A DNA stretch of 64,000 nt from Bacillus sp. EB106-08-02-XG196 (GTDB lineage: Bacteria; Bacillota; Bacilli; Bacillales; Cytobacillaceae), in contig NZ_JABWSY010000003.1 of assembly GCF_013396335.1 (NCBI RefSeq), positions 124,001-188,000 on the forward strand, read 5' to 3'. Both the position numbers and the translations under genes were made by a program. Of the stretch, positions 51,185-58,464 are shown piece by piece. Position 1 is the stretch's first letter, and every line of letters starts with the position of its first letter. The notes beneath the pieces were generated by a model, which was not told the DNA's origin, made no database searches, and saw only the letters and a list, made by a program, of their open reading frames with translations.

Positions 51185-51751
51185 ATGAGCGATATTGAAA
51201 AAATGAAAAAAGAAATCGATGAATGGCGTGCTGACAGGGCTAATCGTGGCCTACCACCTAATCCGCCAGATAATTTCATCCCATCTGAAATAGGGTTCCT
51301 TTTGGTTGAGCGATGCCGACACATTTATGATTTTATAGTAAAGTACGCTAAGTTGTGCGACGACGCTAACGAAATTCTTCCTATCGACGTAACCAAATTT
51401 GACTCATACAATAAGGACTTGGACTTAATAAATGAAACTATTGGCGGTGATGTCCTTAGTTCCTACAGTATTGGAATTAATTATGGGCTCGATACAATAA
51501 AGAATCCCGGCGCACTGTCACCAAGGGAGTATGTACGTAGGTTATTAAGAGCTGTAGAGCTTGCTAATCTCGGATTACAACAACCGCTCAGTAGTATTGT
51601 ATACGACAATAATTTGAATTCAATGGAGAATCAAAAGCATTATGCACGGGTTTACGCATCATATGAACGTTATAAAAGTGATGAGAAATTATTAAATGCG
51701 GAGCTTGAACGATTGTACGCACACTATGAATCAATTAAACACCTATACTAA
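51185..51751 (+). CDS. Hypothetical helical protein
   Basis: 188 residues from the ATG at 51185 with AGGAGG upstream. Soluble and helical; GLPPNPPDNFIPSEIGFLL near the start. No family recognised. Between gp10-like and terminase-small-like genes, so probably structural or packaging-related. Confidence 0.6.
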   Translation: MSDIEKMKKEIDEWRADRANRGLPPNPPDNFIPSEIGFLLVERCRHIYDFIVKYAKLCDDANEILPIDVTKFDSYNKDLDLINETIGGDVLSSYSIGINYGLDTIKNPGALSPREYVRRLLRAVELANLGLQQPLSSIVYDNNLNSMENQKHYARVYASYERYKSDEKLLNAELERLYAHYESIKHLY

Positions 51752-51764
51752 AGGAGGAATTCGA

Positions 51765-52214
51765 ATGCGATCAATGGAGGAATTAGAAATTGAACTGTCG
51801 CCAATGCAAAGAAAGGCTGCTTGGTTACTTGTTCAAAACGATCTATCGACGTCTCTAAAAGGCGAAAAGAAAAATCTAGAGGATATTGCCGAGGAATGCG
51901 GTGTGGACACTAAAACGTTATACAATTGGCGCAAAAAGGACCGCAATTTTATCGAGTACAAGAACGCAATAACCGACTTAACACTCGACGATTTTTATTC
52001 CGAGGCAATGTCGATGTTAATGAAGCTTGTGCGTGGGACGTCTAATAACGGAATAGGGTCGATTAAGGCGTTAGAGCTGTATCTTAAGGCGACTGGTCGG
52101 TTAATAAACCGTTCAGAGGTTACGACAAATGATATTGACTCACGCAAAACACGGCGATTGACTGACGCGGAAGTGTCGGAAAAATTAGACGAACTGAATA
52201 AATTGGTTAACTAA
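51765..52214 (+). CDS. Terminase-small-like / phBC6A51-type helix-turn-helix protein
   Basis: 149 residues from the ATG at 51765, AAGGAGG upstream. LSPMQRKAAWLLVQND, then EDIAEECGVDTKTLYNWRKK form a helix-turn-helix as in the phBC6A51 family and in small terminase subunits, which recognise pac or cos sites. The remainder is helical. No large terminase gene is present, so if it directs packaging it must use a helper's enzyme. Confidence 0.7.
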   Translation: MRSMEELEIELSPMQRKAAWLLVQNDLSTSLKGEKKNLEDIAEECGVDTKTLYNWRKKDRNFIEYKNAITDLTLDDFYSEAMSMLMKLVRGTSNNGIGSIKALELYLKATGRLINRSEVTTNDIDSRKTRRLTDAEVSEKLDELNKLVN

Positions 52215-52250
52215 ATAGATTTATTTAATAATGTCCAATTAAAAACAAAA

Positions 52251-52288
52251 AAAGCACCTAGATTCTTTTTGTGAAATCTAGGTGCTTT
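52251..52288. terminator. Bidirectional terminator
   Basis: AAAGCACCTAGATT and AATCTAGGTGCTTT form a perfect 14-bp stem, with A and T runs on the two sides. Separates convergent units. Confidence 0.9.
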
Positions 52289-52294
52289 ATATTC

Positions 52295-53548
52295 TTATTG
52301 ACCAATAAATGGTTTTATAAAATCAATTATTTCATCATATTTTTCTTGGGAAGGCCGAGCACCAGACTCTTCAACAGCTGATCTCTGAAGTAGTCTAATA
52401 TTTGCGGTATCCAGGGAAAATTCCATATTCACCACTACTGCGCCACTTTCTACCTGAGTGATGATTTTTAAAAATTCGATTGCTTTCGTGTTTTGAAGAA
52501 CTGATAAATTTAACCAATAAAGATTACTAGTTGAAATACACTTATTACCGGTATCCTTAATTGTTATTTCAGCGTATTTCCTGTCTTCACTTTGGGTATC
52601 TCTGAATTTGATTCCAACAACATCGCCCAATTCATTTCTATTCAATGTAGTGGCAATAATCGAGAGTACTCCGGTATTGATATATTCACGAGGAGTAATT
52701 TCATGAGAAGCTGGTGGGTTAAACTTTTCACAGACTGCATTTGTAAATATTTCAATCTCACTATCAAATTCTTCGAGTTTTACGTAAGCTTGATTACGTT
52801 TTTCATTTAGTAAATATTCTTCTAAATTATAAAGAGATGTTTTAAAATTATCAATCTCAGAATACTGGATATCTGGTTTTAGTGAGCTTATAAAATTAAG
52901 TGTGTTTTCGATTCTACCAGACATTGTACTTACTTTTTCTGACTCACCAACGATGTTGTCAACATCCCGTAATCGTATATGAAGTAACTGTCGTCTGAAG
53001 TCGATTTCAACTATGGTTGGAAATACTACCTCTTTTGTTTCTTCATTTTTTTGTTGAATGTTTATTATTTTACTATCTAATAGTAGTACCCTGAGAGACT
53101 CAATACCATTTTCATCATCGGCTATTCTGTATCCGCAAATAACATAATCTCTAATTGTTTTAGCATCAATGTTGTTAATAATCCTATGTTCACGCGGTAT
53201 TTTCCAACTATTTAGTAGGTACTCGATGTCTAATTGCTTTGCCTCATTTAAAGGAACTGAATTCAAATTGAAAAGATAGGTGTTAAATAAAGAGTCCTCC
53301 AATATAAGGAATAATATTTCATCTAAGTCATATTCAGAAATTATCTCATTTTCTAGCCCGTATATAAGACTTCTTGCTACAATAACGGCAGTATCTGCTT
53401 TATCGTCTTCTTGTCTAAATGATGTATATATTTGATTGAAATTTGGAAACTTGTTAATATATTCAAGTTTGTCGGCAACCAAATACTTTTTTAAATATTG
53501 GTTAAAAAGTAATACCTTTTGTAAGTATTCACTATTATTCTTTTTCAT
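52295..53548 (-). CDS. Unknown protein, 417 residues; possible cargo
   Basis: From the ATG at 53548 with GGGGAG upstream (an ATG at 53560 is less likely). Helical N-terminus, then alternating strands and helices, no membrane segment. Segments such as VFPTIVEIDFRRQLLHIRLR suggest a repeated beta unit. I do not recognise the family. Clearly richer in AT than the element's core genes and oriented against them: signs of an independently acquired gene, possibly defence. Confidence 0.65.
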   Translation of the reverse strand: MKKNNSEYLQKVLLFNQYLKKYLVADKLEYINKFPNFNQIYTSFRQEDDKADTAVIVARSLIYGLENEIISEYDLDEILFLILEDSLFNTYLFNLNSVPLNEAKQLDIEYLLNSWKIPREHRIINNIDAKTIRDYVICGYRIADDENGIESLRVLLLDSKIINIQQKNEETKEVVFPTIVEIDFRRQLLHIRLRDVDNIVGESEKVSTMSGRIENTLNFISSLKPDIQYSEIDNFKTSLYNLEEYLLNEKRNQAYVKLEEFDSEIEIFTNAVCEKFNPPASHEITPREYINTGVLSIIATTLNRNELGDVVGIKFRDTQSEDRKYAEITIKDTGNKCISTSNLYWLNLSVLQNTKAIEFLKIITQVESGAVVVNMEFSLDTANIRLLQRSAVEESGARPSQEKYDEIIDFIKPFIGQ

Positions 53549-53580
53549 TGTACTCCCCATTCCAGAAAGGATTTGATTTA

Positions 53581-53760
53581 ATGAAGTTTAAAATTTTTTA
53601 TAAGGCGAATTATCTAGGTGAATATCAAGATGAAGTTTTATATACGAACAATGATGTCATTGGACCTGGAAGTGTATTAACTTTGGCAAATAGCAGATTT
53701 AGTGTAAGGAATATAATGGTTAGGAAAAATGGAGAAATAGTTTTAGAAGTGAGTAAATAG
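53581..53760 (+). CDS. Small hypothetical protein divergent from the unknown gene
   Basis: 59 residues from the ATG at 53581, AAAGGA upstream. Beta-rich (MKFKIFYKANYLGEYQDEVL, then VRNIMVRKNGEIVLEV). AT-rich like its divergent neighbour; the 32-base gap means they share a control region. It might be a partner or regulator. Confidence 0.5.
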   Translation: MKFKIFYKANYLGEYQDEVLYTNNDVIGPGSVLTLANSRFSVRNIMVRKNGEIVLEVSK

Positions 53761-53904
53761 TACCTCCTTTGTAGAAAAATAATTCATAATACATTTATTC
53801 GACAACTTCTTCTAGAACTCCTTTTTAAAAACGCAAATAATACAATATGTTGTCGTTTTTATTATAATAATATCTTGTGGTTTTACTTTAATGGGTAATT
53901 CTGA

Positions 53905-53932
53905 CTAAGGGCCATTAGGCTCTTTTTTTATT
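53905..53932 (+). terminator. Terminator
   Basis: AGGGCC and GGCTCT around ATTA, with seven T. The rest of 53761-54031 holds no visible gene. Confidence 0.65.
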
Positions 53933-54031
53933 TTTTAGGTAACTGGTTCTACATCGACGTACGCAAAAAGCAATAGTTTCCATAAAATTTACAATTTGAT
54001 TATGTTAGAATAATAGGCGAGGTGAACTATA

Positions 54032-54859
54032 TTGACATTCATATCGCCAATGCTTTTACACAAATCGGATCAGCCGTTCGACTCCTCCGACTACATCACG
54101 GAGTTAAAACTCGACGGAATTCGTTTAATATATTCCGTGGACAATGCGGGCAAAGTGCGCCTGTATTCACGTCATAAAAACGATGTAACATCAAAATTTC
54201 CTGAACTGGCTGCGCTCGATATTCCGCCAGGCACCGTGCTTGACGGCGAGCTAATCGTTAGCGACACCGCAGGTAAGCCGGATTTCGAGGCGATGATGAG
54301 CCGGTTTATGAGTTCGAAAGATCGTACACCAGTCACTTTCGTTGCTTTTGACATAATTCAACACGAAGGAAGCAGCGTGACTACTCTTCCGTTATTAGAT
54401 CGTAAGGAGTTACTTGCGGAAATCATTCCGACCGACTCTTCGATATTAGCAAAAACGCAGTTTATCGAAGGACACGGCGAAGCTTATTTTGACGCAATTA
54501 AAGTGCAAGCCCTCGAAGGGATTGTTTTAAAGCGTAAGGACTCACGTTATGAAGTCGGCAAACGTTCGCAATCATGGCTGAAGGTTATCAATTACCAGTA
54601 CGCGGACGTTCAAGTCGTTGGATATCGTAAGCAACCGAAGGATTTCGGCTGGCTGTTAACGGACGCTGACGGGAAGTATATGGGCGTTATGGAGCTTGGT
54701 GTGCCAGCGCAAGCAAGGGCGGATGTGTATCGTGCTGAAGTTTCGCAGGAGACGGATGATTTTGCTTACCTAGCTGCGCCAATTCGGGCGCGCGTGAAAT
54801 ATCGAAATTTAACAAAGGCGGGATTATTGCGACTGCCTAGTTTTGTAGAGTGGACGTGA
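54032..54859 (+). CDS. ligB: ATP-dependent DNA ligase (SPbeta LigB-like)
   Basis: 275 residues from a TTG with GAGGTG upstream. Motif I ELKLDGIR with the adenylated Lys26, DGELIV (motif III region), EGIVLKR (motif IV) and SWLKVI (motif V), then an OB-fold (about 190-275). This is the short catalytic core of phage ligases. It seals nicks during replication or recombination of the element. GC and codon use match the primase gene, so both likely belong to the core element. Confidence 0.92.
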   Translation: MTFISPMLLHKSDQPFDSSDYITELKLDGIRLIYSVDNAGKVRLYSRHKNDVTSKFPELAALDIPPGTVLDGELIVSDTAGKPDFEAMMSRFMSSKDRTPVTFVAFDIIQHEGSSVTTLPLLDRKELLAEIIPTDSSILAKTQFIEGHGEAYFDAIKVQALEGIVLKRKDSRYEVGKRSQSWLKVINYQYADVQVVGYRKQPKDFGWLLTDADGKYMGVMELGVPAQARADVYRAEVSQETDDFAYLAAPIRARVKYRNLTKAGLLRLPSFVEWT

Positions 54860-54879
54860 TTGCGTCCGCTTTTTTTATG
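54849..54879 (+). terminator. Terminator after the ligase
   Basis: GTGGACG and CGTCCGC around TGATTG, then seven T. Confidence 0.8.
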
Positions 54880-55047
54880 TGATTTCAGCAATAACTAAAA
54901 GTAATATAACCCTTTCTCTAAATTTATTTAAATCAATGCTTTGTTTTGTTGTTGACAAAAATGTACTTTGTAGTCAGTTCTATTTCATAATTTTGAAAAT
55001 GTTTGTTAAAATGGTACAAAATATAGTTTAAGAGGCGTTGTCGTTAT

Positions 55048-56160
55048 ATGGTATATGGATATGTTAGGGAGCAGTTAATCGAATTTTACAAATCTATTGA
55101 TAATAATTTAAATTTTGATGTAAATTATACTTTTTATTATGATGAAACGAATAATTGTAGAATATTCAGAATCAAGGATGGGAAACTAAATGTCGATAAA
55201 AATAAAGATTATATATTAGGGGGAGTGGCGCTTGACAAAGAGATTCAAAATATTAATGACAATTTTATAGAATTAAGAAATAAATTGCATATACAATCAA
55301 ACTTAAAAGAAGTTAAGTTCAAAAATCTATGTGGTCAAGGAAGTAACTTCTTAAAATGTATTTCAAGTAATAAAATAAAATATTTCTTATCGTGGTTGTT
55401 AGAAAAAGATATTTATATTCATTATCAAATTTTCGATAATTTGTATTATTCTTTAGTTGATATAATTGATTCATTGGAGACGTTCAGTAATCTAGATGTA
55501 GCGAATTATTATAAAACCTTGTTATACCGATTTGTGTATGCTAATACTGAAGTCTTTATAAAAATTTTCGAAAAACATAAGTACCCGAATATCAGTGAAA
55601 AAGACAGTGTATCTTTCTATGAAGATTTAATTAAGAGCATAAAAGGTACTACTCCAGAATCATTATCTAATAAAAATGAATTAATAAGTTTAATCGAAAC
55701 AAATAAAATGAAAATACCAATTTTTCTATTAAACAATACGGACTTGCTATTTATTAATGAATACAAGTTATTATACGAGAAAAATATATACATGTTTAAT
55801 CAATCATATCATTATTTTGATGAAGAGCATGAAGTACAGAAACAAATGCAACCTATTCGTATAAATAATAAGTTACTGACAAATTATGAATTTAAAAAAT
55901 CTCATGAAAATATTTACATTCAGTTGTCAGATATAATAGTTGGGTTACTTGGCAAATTAATCGAATTTATTAAACCCATTAGAAATGAGGATATTGAGTA
56001 TGTCTATGCTTCTTTAAATGATTACCAAAAAGATGGTTTAGAATTATTAATTCAAATATTACATAAATCTTACAACAAAAATGGCGCACTAAGAAATAGC
56101 TCAATGAATTTAGACTTGAATTATAAATTTGACAAACTTATGCGCTTCGACAGCATTTAA
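55048..56160 (+). CDS. DUF3800-family protein
   Basis: 370 residues. TFYYDETNNCRIF near residue 28 is the N-terminal YxDEs/n motif, and IYIQLSDIIVGLLGK near residue 290 the C-terminal xQLxDxi motif of DUF3800, an RNase H-like fold with predicted metal ligands. Members occur often in phages and defence loci, activity unknown. Strongly AT-rich against neighbours, so a cargo gene. Start ATG with AGAGGCG upstream. Confidence 0.7.
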   Translation: MVYGYVREQLIEFYKSIDNNLNFDVNYTFYYDETNNCRIFRIKDGKLNVDKNKDYILGGVALDKEIQNINDNFIELRNKLHIQSNLKEVKFKNLCGQGSNFLKCISSNKIKYFLSWLLEKDIYIHYQIFDNLYYSLVDIIDSLETFSNLDVANYYKTLLYRFVYANTEVFIKIFEKHKYPNISEKDSVSFYEDLIKSIKGTTPESLSNKNELISLIETNKMKIPIFLLNNTDLLFINEYKLLYEKNIYMFNQSYHYFDEEHEVQKQMQPIRINNKLLTNYEFKKSHENIYIQLSDIIVGLLGKLIEFIKPIRNEDIEYVYASLNDYQKDGLELLIQILHKSYNKNGALRNSSMNLDLNYKFDKLMRFDSI

Positions 56161-56215
56161 AGTTATTCTTATTTTCGTAAGTTTATAACAGGCTCGGCTG
56201 TTAATTTGGCCATAA

Positions 56216-56238
56216 TAAAAAAACAGCCCCAAAGGCTG
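56216..56238 (-). terminator. Terminator of the integrase gene
   Basis: On the minus strand CAGCC and GGCTG surround a TTTGG loop, followed by seven T. Confidence 0.75.
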
Positions 56239-56242
56239 CTTG

Positions 56243-57277
56243 TTAAACTCGAATGCCATTCCGTTTCATAATATTTCGAACGGGCGAAAACTTATTATGT
56301 TGCTCGCGGATATGCTCGTTATCCATCTGTACATATTTGCGAGTTGTCTCTATTTCAGCGTGGTCCAGTATGCGCTGAAGTGTAAAGATGTCACCGCCAT
56401 TTAATACGTAGTTCCTTGCGAATGTATGCCGAAACATATGAGGATGTAGCCTAGGAATATTCAACTTCCGCTTCAATCGATTTAATCTACGGCGAAATGC
56501 ATCGTCGGTAAAATCTCCGCCATAAGCGTTCATAAATACCTGAGCGTCCTCCCCGAAATATTGCTGTGTTTCGTCGAGTAATTGCCGCAACCTCTTAGCA
56601 ACTTCACGGCTAATAGGGATCTCGCGTGACTTCCGATTCTTTGCAATCCGAGAAGGCACCGTCACCGTTAAATCCTTGAAATTGATTTGCTCTGAGGTTA
56701 ATGATAGTGCCTCACCGATCCGTAGTCCGGTATCTAATAACAATAGAATAAGTGTCTTATCGCGCCATTGTGCGAATTGTCTATCGTCATAAGCGGCCAG
56801 TATGGTGTCAATCTGCTCATCTGGAATGCCAGGAACCTCTTCATGCTGATCATCTCGTACTTGCGAAATATTCACCGTTGGATTATCCGGAATAATCCCT
56901 TCGGTCGATAAGAAGCGGAAAAACGCACTCAGTCCGCGAATTCGTATATTAATAGTATGTACGGATAATCCTTTACCGCTGCGTTTCCGTTGTGGGTCTT
57001 CCGCATATGGTGTACGTTCAGTGCGAAGGTAATTAATATAATTGCGTATTGTGTCCGCCTTAATCTCATGAATCTCTGTGATATCATCGTCCAACCATTC
57101 CCGGAAATAACGGAAAATATCGTGATATCCTTTGATTGTACCTGGTCGGACTCCTTCCGCAGTTTTGGCCCGAATAAAGATTTCGATGGCCTCATCGATA
57201 GTATATAGGACATGCCGAGACTGTCGGACTTGTGGCGCCTTTACCGCGCCTCTTTCAGTAATAAACTTACGTTTCAT
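56243..57277 (-). CDS. int: Tyrosine integrase of the phage-like element
   Basis: 344 residues from the ATG at 57277 with AGGAGG about 12 bases upstream; the longer frame to 57325 has no site. Core-binding domain about 25-145, catalytic domain about 150-335 with Arg in DTGLRIGEAL, HPHMFRHTFARN for HxxR, ILDHAEIETTRKYVQ with third His and Tyr. XerC/D-like in size. It lies directly beside the tRNA attachment site and arm repeats, so it probably integrates the 34390-57452 element. Confidence 0.93.
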   Translation of the reverse strand: MKRKFITERGAVKAPQVRQSRHVLYTIDEAIEIFIRAKTAEGVRPGTIKGYHDIFRYFREWLDDDITEIHEIKADTIRNYINYLRTERTPYAEDPQRKRSGKGLSVHTINIRIRGLSAFFRFLSTEGIIPDNPTVNISQVRDDQHEEVPGIPDEQIDTILAAYDDRQFAQWRDKTLILLLLDTGLRIGEALSLTSEQINFKDLTVTVPSRIAKNRKSREIPISREVAKRLRQLLDETQQYFGEDAQVFMNAYGGDFTDDAFRRRLNRLKRKLNIPRLHPHMFRHTFARNYVLNGGDIFTLQRILDHAEIETTRKYVQMDNEHIREQHNKFSPVRNIMKRNGIRV

Positions 57278-57312
57278 GCGGTTTTTACTCCTCCTAGTAT
57301 CCAGCCGCAAGT

Positions 57313-57417
57313 GTCCTACAATCACCTATCGGGGTCCTACAGTGCTAAAATTGACGTCCTACAGACAACGAAAAAAGCGCTATGTCACCGCATTGTCACC
57401 GTATTGATTAACGGATA
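57313..57417. repeat. Right arm-type sites of the phage-like element
   Basis: GTCCTACA occurs at 57313, 57334 and 57356 (spacing 21 and 22 bases, about two helical turns). 57385-57417 is the partner of 34481-34513. These are probable integrase or excisionase binding sites. Confidence 0.65.
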
Positions 57418-57442
57418 ACAAACCGCGATACATAGCGCTTTT
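57370..57442 (-). terminator. Element-borne terminator downstream of tRNA-Arg
   Basis: AAAAGCGCTATGT (57373-57385) and ACATAGCGCTTTT (57430-57442) are a perfect 13-bp inverted repeat. On the minus strand it comes just after the tRNA and ends in six T, so the element supplies a replacement terminator. Confidence 0.65.
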
Positions 57443-57451
57443 CTAACGGTT

Positions 57452-57500
57452 ACGTCCCGAAGAGGATTCGAACCTCCGACCTACAGTTTAGGAAACTGTT
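57452..57500. repeat. Right attachment site in the tRNA-Arg 3' half
   Basis: The 49 bases identical to 34390-34438. It covers the tRNA from the anticodon stem to the discriminator and one base beyond. The tRNA stays intact because the element carries this part. Confidence 0.92.
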
Positions 57501-57526
57501 GCTCTATCCTGCTGAGCTATCGGGAC
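57453..57526 (-). tRNA. tRNA-Arg (anticodon CCU)
   Basis: Folds as a cloverleaf on the minus strand: acceptor GTCCCGA/TCGGGAC with discriminator G, D stem GCTC/GAGC, anticodon stem ACAGT/ACTGT with loop TTCCTAA, T arm GGAGG-TTCGAAT-CCTCT. 74 bases; CCA is not encoded. It is the integration target of the island. Confidence 0.97.
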
Positions 57527-57593
57527 ACATTTATTAGGAACGTTATTTATTATAAATAGTTAAAGCTAAAAGGTCAATAAATAATTTCCTTTT

Positions 57594-58301
57594 CTACCTT
57601 TTATCGCCTTTCCTGAAAATTAACCATACGAAGAGACTAAGGGTTATTAATAAAAACTCCATTGATAAGATGTACCATGGGTAGGGACCAAGAAGGTTTA
57701 AAAGGCTGGCACTATTGGGTTTATGGCTCAAAAACATATAATTCCCATCGACTGCCTTATTAATAAGCATGATGAACGGCATCAAGACATTTAAAAAGAC
57801 AAAGAGTTTTACGACGGACCATATGGTTGGTCTATAGCCTTGTACCCAAGTAAAGTAGAAGACAACCCAAATCATCATTAAATGTGTATAAAAGAAGTGT
57901 AAAAAGCGGAAATGCGGGAAATCAAAATTTAACAATGGGGTAAATATCGCCTGAGAAGCACCCAATAAAGCTGTAAATAATAATATTTCATAAATAAATT
58001 TTTTTCTCGTTAACAATAATAATATAGATAAAATGAGGCTGATGCTGCACAATTCTAATGGAATCGCATGACTGACAGCCCACCGATCATTTACAACCAT
58101 CCAAATATGATAACTAACCTCAATCAGCATTAAAGATATCCCTATAGTTACCTCAGCTTTTCTCCATTTTTCATCCTTAAATTTTTCTCTTTTAAGATAA
58201 ATAACCATAGAGCCAATAAAAAGAATAGCGATGATGACAAAATGGCTGACAGAAAACATTACAAAATCATATTCCTTAAAACTGCCTCCAAACCAACTCA
58301 T
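57594..58301 (-). CDS. TIGR02206/YwaF-like integral membrane protein
   Basis: 235 residues with about seven hydrophobic segments. WAVSHAIPLELCSISLIL, HFRFLHFFYTHLMMIW and NLLGPYPWYILSMEFLL are characteristic of TIGR02206 membrane proteins. Function unknown. First chromosomal gene to the right of the island, divergent from mutS. Confidence 0.85.
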   Translation of the reverse strand: MSWFGGSFKEYDFVMFSVSHFVIIAILFIGSMVIYLKREKFKDEKWRKAEVTIGISLMLIEVSYHIWMVVNDRWAVSHAIPLELCSISLILSILLLLTRKKFIYEILLFTALLGASQAIFTPLLNFDFPHFRFLHFFYTHLMMIWVVFYFTWVQGYRPTIWSVVKLFVFLNVLMPFIMLINKAVDGNYMFLSHKPNSASLLNLLGPYPWYILSMEFLLITLSLFVWLIFRKGDKR

Positions 58302-58464
58302 TTTTGACCACCCTTTTCGATTTGCTACTATGAATTATATGCGGGTATGTCCCATTCCCGACCATAACAGGATAAAAGAAATTTCTACCTAATCTAAGTC
58401 TACCTGAAATATGGTATAATAGTTTGTCGAAGATACTCGAAATAATTAAAACGTGGGGGTCATT

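Noticed and set aside
43779..54859. A bacterial non-homologous end-joining system
   Set aside because: Primase-polymerase and ligase are separate, far apart and phage-like, and no Ku gene is in the window.
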